From positions 1 through 48,482 of the IMG/VR virus record IMGVR_UViG_3300034198_011196: a stretch of DNA of 48,482 bases; one strand, written 5' to 3'. Under the pieces are notes generated by a model. It saw nothing but the letters and a program-made list of their open reading frames with translations. It searched no databases and had not been told where the DNA came from. Source of the DNA: a virus. The position numbers and the translations under genes are program-made. Positions 21,701 through 28,675 of this stretch are shown here, piece after piece (within the stretch, counting starts at the first letter, position 1; each line of letters begins with the position of its first letter).

Positions 21701-24700
21701 GTAAAACTACCATTGATCAAGACAGTAACAAAAATATCAGTGTAGCTGCGATCGAAAACATGATTATGAATCCTTCCCGGCAAGGTATTCCTTATGTCCA
21801 GGTTCTTCGTTCTGATACTATTAGTCTGCACGGCATAACAAACAAAATCACTGCTAATAATACAATCTTGCATATTAATTACGACACGCTTAAGAATACG
21901 GATGTGATTCATAGTGAGTATGCATTGATACAAGAAGGCAATGCTACTAGTTTAATACCCCCTCGATTTATCAATAAACTCAGGGATAGTTTATCTGGTG
22001 TTGATAGTCACGGTCAGAACGTGCCTGATCCTACACTAAGTCCACAAAATAAAATAGGTATCTATGACAGACCGCGACAGTCTTTCTTTGTCAATAGATT
22101 TGCTGCATTGAAAAACTGGATAGAGTATCTCAATGACGTATTGATCAATGTACCTGTGATTGAAGAATTTCGAATAGATTCATTATACAATGGCGAACCT
22201 CTGCCGTCAGACGAGACTTATGATATTACAACTGATACCAAAATTGAATTAGATTACATTGATCTATCAAAGATTTCATCTGGATATACTGTTTTAGTAT
22301 TGAGTGACGAATCTCAACGAGGTATATGGGCTCTGTATGTATATTCAGGTAATATCAATAGTCCTTGGACATTATCAAAAACTCAGAGTTATAATGTACC
22401 ATTTTATTGGACTAAAGCAGACTGGTATGATAGCACATATGATCCTACAGTCAAGACAGATTATGTTGTTGAAACATCAAATGATCTTCTGAAATTTTCA
22501 AACTTGCCTGAGACTACTACGATTAAAGTAATGAATAATGGCCATGGTCAATTTGAAGTTTATCGTTATAATGCATCAGGCACTCGTGATCTAGTGGGCA
22601 TCCAAAATGGAACAATTCAGTTTAAATCGTCTTTATATGATTCAACTGTAAATGCTACAACTGAAATTAGAATTATATTTGATGTAATATTGAACGATAT
22701 ATTCATCAAGAGTCTACAAAAAAATCTGAATCAGATGTTTTTCTTTATGATTAATTACGTGTTAACTGAACAAAAAGACGTAGACTGGATTTTCAAAACT
22801 AGCTTTGTTAGCGTTATACAGCAACTCAGAAAATTAGAGCAGTTTCCAAATTATATTCGTGATAATCAGACCTATTACGAAAGCTATATCAATGAAGTCA
22901 AACCATACAGAACTAGTATACGTGAATATATTGTTGATTATCAAGGAAAAGATGATTACCAAGCTGACATGACAGATTTTGACTTACCTAGTATCTATAA
23001 TCAAATTACTAGCAATTATCACAGTCCAGATGGATCAGTAAGCACAGATGCATATCAACTAGAGAATTCAAAAGTGTACAGTCAGTGGCGAGATAACCAC
23101 ACTTATAGTATTAAAGAAGTTTTGGTAGCTAACGTCGGTAGCAGCATACAATCACCGATTATTTCATTGTTTCTTAGTAGCCCTGTTGTGCTTGAAGTTG
23201 GAAACACAGTTACACAAAGCAGCAACAGTGCTTCAGGTACGGTTATTAGCAGTAGTGACACTGGTATTTTAAATTTATCAGGTGTAAGTGGCACATTCGA
23301 TACTACAAATTATATCTATGATAATGGTGCTAATACCTATGCTACAGTAAGTTCGTTAACAACTTTGTCAGATAATGGTTATTTCTTAGAACCAAGCGTC
23401 ACTGTGAAAGGCGGTGGTGGTAGTGGTGCAGAGATCAGAGCAGTGATAAATGCTGGCACTAATACTATTCAAAAATTCGAAGTAATAAAACCAGGAGAAG
23501 GATATACTAGTACACCACAGATATTCATTAACGGCACCGGCACAGGTGCTGCAGGATATCCAATGCTCACAGGTCAATACTACTTAGAAACTATACCGAC
23601 AATAAACTTGTCATTAGAACGAGCAGTTACTGTTTATACTGGAAATCTAATATATCAACCTAATACTAATGCATCTGGTACAGTCTATACAAGTTCAAAT
23701 GGAAATGTGATAACATTAGTAAATGTGGTAGGTGCGTTTCAAAGTAATTCATACATATTCTCAGAGTTTGCAAACTTATACGTCAAGCCAGCAGTTGCTA
23801 CTCAGATAATATGGATATCCGGCAATGCAACTGTTTACGCAGGTAATACGTTAACTCAAGGTACCTGGGCATCCGCAACAGTATTTTCAAACGCTTCGGG
23901 TGCGTATGAACCTGAGGTAACAAGATGGATAACTAAAGTGCCGATTTGGAATGTTCGTGGCACGTTCTATAGTAATGCCTCCATAGCCAAGGATAATTAT
24001 AGTTTAGGTTTGTATAACATAAGAACCATATCAACTAATCGTACATCTCCTATGATTTCATTTAATCAAACGGTGAATAAGAGTTATAATAAAGTTCGTA
24101 CATTTGATACAAAGCTGAAGTTTGATCGTGTCAGTTATGGTACACAAGTGATAGATTGGACTCCAAATGTTACGATTACTGCTAATACTATTGTAAGTTA
24201 TCGAGGAAAAGCATATCGGGCATTAACTGATGTGTATAGCTCAGCTGTATTAAAACTCAGCGGAAATATTTATGTATCAGGAAATCTTCCTTTACAAGCT
24301 GGTGTAGCTATTTGGCAGTCTGGTCAAACAGGTAATGCTACTGTATTAACAACAGTTACTGGCGGCAATATTGTTACTGTCGCTAATATCAGTGGTACAT
24401 TCGTTAAGAGACTTGGAAATATTAAATATGCCAATAATGTAGATAGCAGAGTAAGGCCAGTTCGTGTAACAAATATATTTGATTATACGAAATATGTATT
24501 AGTCTCAGCTGATGAATTTGATAATGCTAACGATAGAATATGGGCTTCTTATCAGCCAGACAACACAATGTTATCTAAAGACTTGAAAAAGTTAGTCTAC
24601 GGTATCGAATATCCTGGTGTAAAAGTGCAAGGTATTAAATTTGATGAATTAACTTCTTCTGCAAATACTTCTGTAGTGCACACTGGTACTATAACTAATA

Positions 24701-26541
24701 CTCTTAATATGGTAGTAGATGACCTAACAAAACTAACTAGTGATGATATCGCTGTGTTTAATTTTACTGAACATGGATATAGCAGAGGTCAATATCTGAC
24801 AGTTATAAACAATGATGTTAACATTGTAAAACTGTCTGGTGCTGTGATCGTCAAAGAAGGCGATTATATCAAGCAAGGAACAGCTAATGTCAAAGTGTTG
24901 ACTCAATCGTCTAGTAATGTAGTGACAGTATCTGCTCCTGGGCTAACAACGTCTGGTGGTGTTATTACTATATACAATCGTATACCTACTGTTGGTAATA
25001 TAAGACTAAATTCTAATATAACTACACTTAGTGGTAATGTGTTAACGCAGCTTTCTTCTGGTGCAACTGCTATAGTTTCTGCTGATACTACAGATAGCAA
25101 CGTAATACCAGTGGTCAGTATAACCGGCACTTTCTTAGCAAATAGTTATTTGTATGATCAGGCAGCCAACACTGGTGTCAAGGTGTCATCATTGACGTTC
25201 AGCTTCTCTGCACTGCCAACATCTGTTGAACCAACTAGTATCGCCTTAAACACAAATCAAGTGTTAATTGAAGAAGTTACTGAAGGAAATCTGTATATAA
25301 CTGGTCAGCTTGACTATATTGCACCAAGTGCTAATATCACACTTAATTATTATGATCAAAATAATCCGTTATTTACTGACACGAATATTCAAAGCGATTA
25401 CGGGCATCGCACTGTTGAAATTACATTGCCGTCAAATATTACTGCTTCATATGGTAGCATAATAGGACAAGTTGGCGGTAACGCTACAGCAATATTGAGA
25501 TCAACGGTTGTAAACACAAACTTCATAACGCTGTCAAATGTAGCAGGAATATTTGATACTGTGAAAAATTTGTCATTGGATGGCAATGACCTCGCGATAG
25601 CACCTGTTAATATATCTACCATAATAGATACACAAAGTACACTTGGCACTAGAGCTGAAGACATTATAGTGTCAGGTGGTGCTTATTACGATACTTTCAG
25701 TAGTCATGCTCCAGAAGAACTAGTGCCAGGTGTGACATACGACACAATGGTTATGAGAGTTTACAGTAATATCTATACAAACACTACTACATTAGCACAT
25801 TCAGTCGTGCAGGGCATGAATGCAAATGTTATGTCATCTGACAGTAAACAATGGCCTAGTTATTATAAGATAGACGCTAATACTTTTGCTAAAACTACAT
25901 TCTTGACTGCTAATTTGCATATAACTGACACTGATATATTTGTAGCAGATGCAGCAGTATTGGCATCTCCAAATCCAAGTTTAGTTTCGCCGGGCACTAT
26001 ATATCTCAATGGTGAAATCATAACTTATTATGAACGAGATATAGTTCAAAATAGATTGGGGCAGATTCGTCGTTCAGTAAATGGCACAGGAGCGCCGCTA
26101 GTACACTTGGCTGCACCGTATGTCACGCACGCGAATAAGTTGTTCTATTCAAATGCTGCGATAGTGCAAGATATGACATCTCGTCCGATTCCAGGTACTC
26201 CTCATAAAGATACTTGGTATACTGCACCAGCTACACAGACTTTGACTATCTCTGTTGCTAATACTGTTACAGCGGGCGACACTATTACTCAAGCTATAAC
26301 TGGGGCGACAGGTATAGTAGCAGTGAACAGTACTGGTACAACCATTACATTAGTGAATAGCAGTGGAGTTTTTGCTAATTGTAAATATCCAGACAATGAT
26401 GTTACCAAACGTTTTTATCTATATAAAAATGCGTCGAATCTACGAGTATATCCAACTTCACCTATTAACTTCTTAGCAGGCAATGGTTTCCAGGGTAGTA
26501 AGTCTACCGAGGTAACATACCTAAAGAACAACGTCACATGA
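12703..26541 (+). CDS. Giant virion structural protein (4612 aa), baseplate/tail-fibre associated
   Basis: One uninterrupted frame of 13.8 kb. The first 150 residues (F-L-P-E-I-F-R-S-D-T-N-K-K-F-L, G-Y-I-G-R-K-F-A-P, I-N-F-S-Q-Y-Y-W-L) match the conserved start of large structural proteins encoded after gp6 in marine T4-like phages. Residues about 2247-2830 contain seven F-G-x-S/T repeats with V-Y-V-Y-type strands, an FG-GAP/integrin-like propeller. Residues about 3494-4562 hold eight copies of a 45-50 aa beta module (G-x-x-x-x-Q ... G-T-V ... V-x-G-x-F). A K-G-G-G-G-S-G-A segment lies near 3570. Two W-x(n)-Y-x-x-G/A-x-x-V-x-Y segments (near 1836 and 3819) recall small carbohydrate-binding modules. 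A role linking baseplate wedge to fibres or binding surface glycans is inference. Confidence 0.75.
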   Translation: MAIKTVNFLPEIFRSDTNKKFLNATLDQLVSQPDLRKINGYIGRKFAPTYKSTDNYQPEPTVERQNYQLESSIVVRDKTKKTQFFSSYIDLLNQIEHNGGNVSDQSRLFSNETYSFDGRFDFDKFINFSQYYWLTDGPDPVDVYGSSIEKEQTFVVTRDPSTGSYHFSSLGSTQNPALHLGYGGTYKFIVDQPGFPFWIQSDPGTLGYKTNQKNISTRDVLGVANNGIDRGTITFSVPQPTQQDRYLQMPMVASADLSTDAHFNDIQHIKLSDLKKSPYFGFDKVTASLAGKTVVFINNDTDDVFWTANDLYDSELYAESMTRQLTSATVATDTTIYVENSNDLTVGMYLSDEQLLHTNIRIKQINGNQLILTNPIGIELSSGTAILFTSYNYSSYPTVLESQRRSLWRINLVGIPGNEIVKLVPDVQVSVNQRVFVRNGSTRSQLIYYLDANSGLLERVPHITAPLPVLYYQDGLKSGFQGEILLSEIFNNSIDISKILNSKTYKSPNGVEFTNGMKVKFGSGVIPASYIDNTYYVEGVGTSIRLINVNYFVSPEGFGKQKDYITINRGSQDLNSWTRSNRWFHIDIIKKTAEYNNTIALIDQTLRANRPIIEFEPDIQLQQYGRKAKEPINILLLTSTFTDAFNGIELKETVTLPHNVKLKDGQRIIFGNDIDYTVRNKIYVVKYSYINEKYLITLQPSTDTEVFAYNNLIASDGVITDSAVITGVEYYFDGTSWLPCQSKTSLNQAPLFDVIDQNGYSLGDTDVYPDSTFVGTNIFSYTTGTGPDDPILGFPLSYRNFNQIGDIQFTNNFDNDTFTYLNTDIDNNVTTNINSVGLLRVNNGLNDYAVRNMWIKEIEPSQQFQIISGVFDGLNRYFIIDILPNETDNTVPHLRVYKNSNLVIPSLYAQIKVGANTYIRIDDTSLVAGDKIDIRIYSDTVSKIGYYEVPKNLDLNTENKNFTTLSLGQMRNHLSRLAENTTRIVGTLPGDSNLRDVPIKRQGGSIVQHASPILYSELFLVDTDANLIKGIDLARHEFQKIKNKYIESVSKLSDSVALTDIPGICDLILKNMNQVKNKSFPWYYSDMIPYGDIKNTITYTVLDAEIRDYEISRIFDDTKLSNNAVLVYINNRQLTKGTDYVFDTTRAGVTINTSYILNVEDTITINEYDNTDGNYIPETPTKLGLYPKFTPMIYLDDTYQDPVYVIQGHDGSITPAFGDMRDDLLLEFEKRIYNNIKINYSKNVFDIFDHIPGKFRSSKYSHTEFTQILTRSFLKWAGANRVDFTTNDYFQVSNPFTWNYRIYNDSIDGERLTGTWRAIFDYFYDTYRPHTNPWEMLGFSEEPDWWQDRYGAPPYTGGNTVMWHDLEKGYIYAGPRAGFDTRFARSGLSKIIPVDDHGELRPPNQFAVAGIDSSNTSASYVVGNQGPVEFAWRRSSDFPYALQQALAVAFPAFYFGTLINVGEYFRNVELDQYTLTSNLQRITPATVTLNGDTTGGSIKRVAGYINWVSDYLRNNGIDPITKINTYLQYVSVQLAYKMAGYTDPTMIEVIAEQSSPTSTNQGVVIPKENYTIELNKSTPINTITYSAVIVERSENGYTVSGYDVDNPYFTIIPSLANNNAYAISVLNDRAVIYKDYQKYKVTIPYGFEFTNKQQLVDFLISYGRYLTGLGIQFVDYDTDLTEQRDFVLSSKEFLNWSQQSWPLGSVLVLSPILNTIKINTTSGVIDNIKNAPGSSRILDTNFTFIKSNQFTVLRDEGNFKLTANFVQTIALAVLDVVEFEHVMVFDNTTVFNDIIYKPELGNRQYRMKLVGSKTGNWTGSLNPGGFIYNSPIVPDWNSGVDYKKGELVSYKSFYYAALYDIVATVEFAPSQWRQIPTNQIKTGLLPNFTFNAGKFNQFFDLDDPSTEGGFDEFSDRVIGFQERQYMTDLGINKSIQAKFYQGFIKEKGTINSVNAFTAAGFNSVSSTVNLYEEWALRIGEYGALNNNKFVEVQLIEGEYTGDPIVLTLLPNNGSSVDQIIGITPDKTYRTGTDYKANIFLNRDAHSIYENDIHTAGYVSMNDINTTIYDIANYSSLSNKVAQMGIGYKIWCAKDFNNDWNVYRLTETEGSIISLSYNIDNISTVTTDRRVSLAYGDLIVIKAFDTRVDGIYQVYSVDSPTKFNIATVAIAPTIKQLQTITGTGSLFKFISSRLKTATDLNSITPLRGWMNGDKLWVDNDINSGKWSVYNKSDPWQGNVSNFNANMKMSANDYVTDGGFGTVTTISQDGKFAAAGMPSADSGRVMAFVSNVVNGSTFTLVANISSSNTGLSNFGASLDSAANVLYVGVPGDGSTQAGNVFVYSFDGNATFTKLQQISSHWTSMLGVSNIGDTFGQSISASTDGRWLFIGAPNKGNVEVFHANTAGVTQYIYANTISNSSAAKFGYTVKTTSDASQTIISAPYETVDGVSSAGAVYVYDRSIETFIANTSASYATQNSFDPYTIRITIDGNLQTITTHYTISGNVITFKNTPIIGSRIDIETSKLQFMERIVSDSQTSGATFGITSHISGNDADIYIASPGYSEIGYYSGIVYRFVNEGAAYGVISSNKFSPAVTVGDSIRLNGQLVTFTQTDVANVAVNINSVGISGVTASVSDIGVLSITSNVLTPYQRLVVSPGPGTALRDLGLNVYQAAQTLKHPANDQVNNFGAHVVSSSDSRKLVIGATGGTTYNSLTLDTNTTTFDQDSTNFLDSIYGSGSVYVYGLVGGDLAGVAQDQYVLVQRLENNSLVNNDLFGSSLAMNDNTLLVGAQNDSGNKIIPDQVSGLLTAVPRTGTYYIYKDISGNVGWDIIRSEMPKVDTRSITSFYIYDKNTDVVLSRLDHIDPAKGRILGVADQDIDYRTPYDPAIYNAAGAADETAMELSVNVNSHWGMNQVGKVWWNLSTMRYLDYEQGSLVYREANWGELFPGSSVEVYEWIMSDVLPNSYTGSGTPKYPNNTAYVVESYVDAVSKTTRSRYYFWVRGKTTIDQDSNKNISVAAIENMIMNPSRQGIPYVQVLRSDTISLHGITNKITANNTILHINYDTLKNTDVIHSEYALIQEGNATSLIPPRFINKLRDSLSGVDSHGQNVPDPTLSPQNKIGIYDRPRQSFFVNRFAALKNWIEYLNDVLINVPVIEEFRIDSLYNGEPLPSDETYDITTDTKIELDYIDLSKISSGYTVLVLSDESQRGIWALYVYSGNINSPWTLSKTQSYNVPFYWTKADWYDSTYDPTVKTDYVVETSNDLLKFSNLPETTTIKVMNNGHGQFEVYRYNASGTRDLVGIQNGTIQFKSSLYDSTVNATTEIRIIFDVILNDIFIKSLQKNLNQMFFFMINYVLTEQKDVDWIFKTSFVSVIQQLRKLEQFPNYIRDNQTYYESYINEVKPYRTSIREYIVDYQGKDDYQADMTDFDLPSIYNQITSNYHSPDGSVSTDAYQLENSKVYSQWRDNHTYSIKEVLVANVGSSIQSPIISLFLSSPVVLEVGNTVTQSSNSASGTVISSSDTGILNLSGVSGTFDTTNYIYDNGANTYATVSSLTTLSDNGYFLEPSVTVKGGGGSGAEIRAVINAGTNTIQKFEVIKPGEGYTSTPQIFINGTGTGAAGYPMLTGQYYLETIPTINLSLERAVTVYTGNLIYQPNTNASGTVYTSSNGNVITLVNVVGAFQSNSYIFSEFANLYVKPAVATQIIWISGNATVYAGNTLTQGTWASATVFSNASGAYEPEVTRWITKVPIWNVRGTFYSNASIAKDNYSLGLYNIRTISTNRTSPMISFNQTVNKSYNKVRTFDTKLKFDRVSYGTQVIDWTPNVTITANTIVSYRGKAYRALTDVYSSAVLKLSGNIYVSGNLPLQAGVAIWQSGQTGNATVLTTVTGGNIVTVANISGTFVKRLGNIKYANNVDSRVRPVRVTNIFDYTKYVLVSADEFDNANDRIWASYQPDNTMLSKDLKKLVYGIEYPGVKVQGIKFDELTSSANTSVVHTGTITNTLNMVVDDLTKLTSDDIAVFNFTEHGYSRGQYLTVINNDVNIVKLSGAVIVKEGDYIKQGTANVKVLTQSSSNVVTVSAPGLTTSGGVITIYNRIPTVGNIRLNSNITTLSGNVLTQLSSGATAIVSADTTDSNVIPVVSITGTFLANSYLYDQAANTGVKVSSLTFSFSALPTSVEPTSIALNTNQVLIEEVTEGNLYITGQLDYIAPSANITLNYYDQNNPLFTDTNIQSDYGHRTVEITLPSNITASYGSIIGQVGGNATAILRSTVVNTNFITLSNVAGIFDTVKNLSLDGNDLAIAPVNISTIIDTQSTLGTRAEDIIVSGGAYYDTFSSHAPEELVPGVTYDTMVMRVYSNIYTNTTTLAHSVVQGMNANVMSSDSKQWPSYYKIDANTFAKTTFLTANLHITDTDIFVADAAVLASPNPSLVSPGTIYLNGEIITYYERDIVQNRLGQIRRSVNGTGAPLVHLAAPYVTHANKLFYSNAAIVQDMTSRPIPGTPHKDTWYTAPATQTLTISVANTVTAGDTITQAITGATGIVAVNSTGTTITLVNSSGVFANCKYPDNDVTKRFYLYKNASNLRVYPTSPINFLAGNGFQGSKSTEVTYLKNNVT

Positions 26542-26542
26542 C

Positions 26543-26550
26543 CATAAATA
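26543..26550 (+). promoter_or_regulatory. Late promoter motif CATAAATA (first of two)
   Basis: This motif begins two bases after the stop of the 4612-aa gene and 29 bases upstream of the 45-aa ORF start. Same core as at 9264 and 33250. Confidence 0.55.
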
Positions 26551-26565
26551 TACGATATAGAAGGT

Positions 26566-26573
26566 AATAAATA
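26566..26573 (+). promoter_or_regulatory. Late promoter motif AATAAATA (second of two)
   Basis: This motif lies only six bases before the ATG at 26580. In T4 late transcription starts roughly ten bases after this element, so RNA from here would begin at or inside the 45-aa ORF and would serve the genes downstream of it. Confidence 0.4.
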
Positions 26574-26579
26574 CTTATT

Positions 26580-26717
26580 ATGAAAGACCTCACTGAAGAA
26601 TCTAAAAAAGCAGCACCTGAGCGACGTCCTGACGAACTTGGCGGCATGTATGTGCAAGGACATATAAAGATTTTTGATCCAGAATCTGGAAAAATTATCG
26701 TTGATAAGCGAGGATGA
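26580..26717 (+). CDS. Small 45-aa protein duplicating the N-terminal module of the next structural gene
   Basis: A short frame between the giant gene and the next structural gene. Residues 27-43 read G-H-I-K-I-F-D-P-E-S-G-K-I-I-V-D-K, closely matching G-H-I-K-I-F-D-P-S-N-S-E-I-L-V-D-K in the protein encoded at 26789-27463. The preceding charged stretch (E-R-R-P-D-E-L-G-G) differs. It ends in TGA straight after V-D-K-R-G. Read in frame past that stop, nine further codons (N-A-K-H-L-Y-H-S-E) weakly resemble the paralogue's N-S-I-H-Y-E-N-I-S-E before another stop. It is therefore either a genuine tiny structural protein or the remnant of a duplicated gene. The conserved start and upstream late motifs make translation plausible. 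Confidence 0.5.
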   Translation: MKDLTEESKKAAPERRPDELGGMYVQGHIKIFDPESGKIIVDKRG

Positions 26718-26718
26718 A

Positions 26719-26850
26719 ATGCCAAACATTTATATCACAGTGAATAATTATAAAAAAGATAATAATATGAAGATATATAGAACTACTGATGGCTGGAAAT
26801 CAATCAAATTTGGCAATAGAAAAAGTGGTAGAAATAAACATGCACAATAA
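26719..26850 (+). CDS. Small 43-aa hypothetical protein
   Basis: An ATG one base after the preceding stop opens a 43-codon frame rich in Lys, Asn and Tyr, with T-D-G-W-K-S-I-K-F in its middle and a basic end. No family is recognised. It overlaps the first 62 bases of the frame annotated from 26789, but only 11 bases of that gene if its start is the internal ATG at 26840. Either the small frame is real and the next gene starts at 26840, or it is chance. No clear ribosome-binding site is seen. Confidence 0.35.
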   Translation: MPNIYITVNNYKKDNNMKIYRTTDGWKSIKFGNRKSGRNKHAQ

Positions 26851-27463
26851 ATTAGATGCGCTAATAACAGGTCACATTAAAATATTTGATCCATCGAACT
26901 CAGAAATATTGGTGGATAAATTCAATAGTATCCACTATGAAAACATTTCAGAAGCCATCGCTTATTCTCTGTCAAATAAAGGACAGAGTTATATCTATGA
27001 GATGCATTTTGGAAACGGAGGCACAAGCGTGGATCCAACCGGCGTGATCAATTATCTACCAGCCAATACCAATACTCAAAATTCTAATTTGTATAATCCT
27101 ACATACGCTAAAATTGTGGATAATACTGCAGCCGCGAATCTGAATCCTCTTTATAACAAAATGGAAGTGAGACACGTACCTGGACAAGTGTACACAGATA
27201 TATTAGTGTCTTGTCTTCTTGATTATGGCGAACCTGCAACACAACAAGCATTCGATAACACTACTAATTTGAATGACACTTATACTTTTGACGAACTAGG
27301 ACTCAAAGCTCGAAGTACTGACGGCAGTAGTGGTTTGACTACAACGGGCAAGCTGTTAACTCATGTTATATTCCATCCAGTTCAAAAGAGTTTAAATCGA
27401 CTGATACAGATAGATTATACTGTCAGAATACAAACACTGACTAATTTAAGTACAATAGGATAA
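26789..27463 (+). CDS. Tail structural protein with GHIKIFDP N-terminal module
   Basis: A 224-aa protein with the block G-H-I-K-I-F-D-P near residues 28-35, V-D-K-F-N-S-I-H-Y-E-N-I-S-E, then Y-I-Y-E-M-H-F-G-N-G-G-T-S-V-D-P. This pattern recurs in virion structural proteins of marine T4-like phages encoded beside fibre genes. The precise role is unknown; a baseplate or fibre-attachment protein is likely from context. The start is uncertain: the ATG at 26789 adds 17 residues not resembling the module, whereas the ATG at 26840 gives M-H-N-K-L-D and avoids the preceding small frame. The end is followed after six bases by the next fibre gene, so the two are probably co-transcribed. Confidence 0.65.
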   Translation: MAGNQSNLAIEKVVEINMHNKLDALITGHIKIFDPSNSEILVDKFNSIHYENISEAIAYSLSNKGQSYIYEMHFGNGGTSVDPTGVINYLPANTNTQNSNLYNPTYAKIVDNTAAANLNPLYNKMEVRHVPGQVYTDILVSCLLDYGEPATQQAFDNTTNLNDTYTFDELGLKARSTDGSSGLTTTGKLLTHVIFHPVQKSLNRLIQIDYTVRIQTLTNLSTIG

Positions 27464-27469
27464 TAAACG

Positions 27470-28663
27470 ATGGCAAATAGCTATACGATAAACAACAGCA
27501 GAGGACAACAAGTAGTCGTACTTTATGATGGTACAGCAGATGGTCCTGACGTTAATTCACCAAATAATAATACTTCTTTGAATTTAATCGGCAGAAACTA
27601 TCCAAACTATGGACTAATTCAAAACGAAAACTTTGTTAAGATATTGGAAAATTTTGCTCAAACTACTAGCAATCCTCCGTCTAAGCCTATCACTGGTCAG
27701 TTGTGGTATGATACGACCTTAAATCGACTGAAAGTATATAATGGATCCGACTTTAAACTAGTAACAGGTTCAGCCTTCACTAGCAGCACAACAGCACCAT
27801 CAGGTGCATCAACTGGCGACCAATGGTGGGACACAGCTAACGATCAATTTAAATCATATAACGGCAGTGCATGGGTAACTGTAGGTCCTGCATATAGCAA
27901 ACTCAATGGGTTTGGTGGTGCTATACCAAGTTTAGATGGCGCTCATCCAATCCTAAAAATGTATGCGAACGGAAATCTCATTGCTATTTTTAGCTGGGAT
28001 TCTGCGTTTACATTTACTCCGATAACAGGATTTACAACCAGTGATGCTAAATTATATCCTGGACTAAATTTGAATGCTTCAAACAGTGGTATATTCAACG
28101 GTCAAGCCACTGATAGTCAGAAATTAAACAGTATATCAGCATCTAGTTACGCTAGAAAGGATATTACTGAAACTTTTGCAGCTAATATCAATCTCGGTGG
28201 TAGCAGTGCTGGTTTAATTACATCAGCTTCGTCTGGCACAGGTGATATGGCTATACGCAACGCTGTTCTTAATGCAGATTTGAGCTTATATGTAAATGTT
28301 GGTGCGGTAACAACAAGAGCATTGAGAATTTATGGCTCAACAGGCGAGGTGCAGCTAGGTGCTTCTCCAAGTACTACCTATGGAGCAGCTACCAAAGGAT
28401 ACGTTGATACTGCGATATCTAGTCTTAGCTCTACATATGCGCCTATCAATAGTCCTACATTGACAGGCACGCCATTGCTGGCTTCGACACCAGCAACTGG
28501 TGATAATTCAACCAAGATTGCTACTACTGCATTTACTAAAGCTGCTATTACTGCAGCTACAGATTCAAAATGGCAAAGTAGTGCAAAATATGTGAGAAGT
28601 ACTATACCTACTGGCACAGAAGCTTCAGCTGCTGCAGTAGGAGATTTTTGGTTTCAAGTCTAA
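27470..28663 (+). CDS. Tail fibre-type structural protein
   Basis: A 397-aa protein. Residues 35-135 contain L-N-L-I-G-R-N-Y-P-N-Y-G, N-E-N-F-V-K-I-L-E-N-F and two G-Q-L-W-Y-D / G-D-Q-W-W-D units. The same block starts the 1315-aa fibre at 33282, so the two share an attachment or head domain. A-T-K-G-Y-V-D-T-A-I near residue 305 and S-P-T-L-T-G-T-P with K-I-A-T-T-A-F near 327-350 are collar-type repeats typical of phage fibres. The C-terminus (A-A-V-G-D-F-W-F-Q-V) ends abruptly, without the glycine-rich tip seen in its paralogue. It may act as a connector or short fibre. Confidence 0.7.
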   Translation: MANSYTINNSRGQQVVVLYDGTADGPDVNSPNNNTSLNLIGRNYPNYGLIQNENFVKILENFAQTTSNPPSKPITGQLWYDTTLNRLKVYNGSDFKLVTGSAFTSSTTAPSGASTGDQWWDTANDQFKSYNGSAWVTVGPAYSKLNGFGGAIPSLDGAHPILKMYANGNLIAIFSWDSAFTFTPITGFTTSDAKLYPGLNLNASNSGIFNGQATDSQKLNSISASSYARKDITETFAANINLGGSSAGLITSASSGTGDMAIRNAVLNADLSLYVNVGAVTTRALRIYGSTGEVQLGASPSTTYGAATKGYVDTAISSLSSTYAPINSPTLTGTPLLASTPATGDNSTKIATTAFTKAAITAATDSKWQSSAKYVRSTIPTGTEASAAAVGDFWFQV

Positions 28664-28675
28664 AAGATACAAAAC

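Noticed and set aside
21598-21933. A 111-codon minus-strand frame within the 4612-aa gene
   Set aside because: It is antisense to the long frame, with no ribosome-binding site or recognisable domain.
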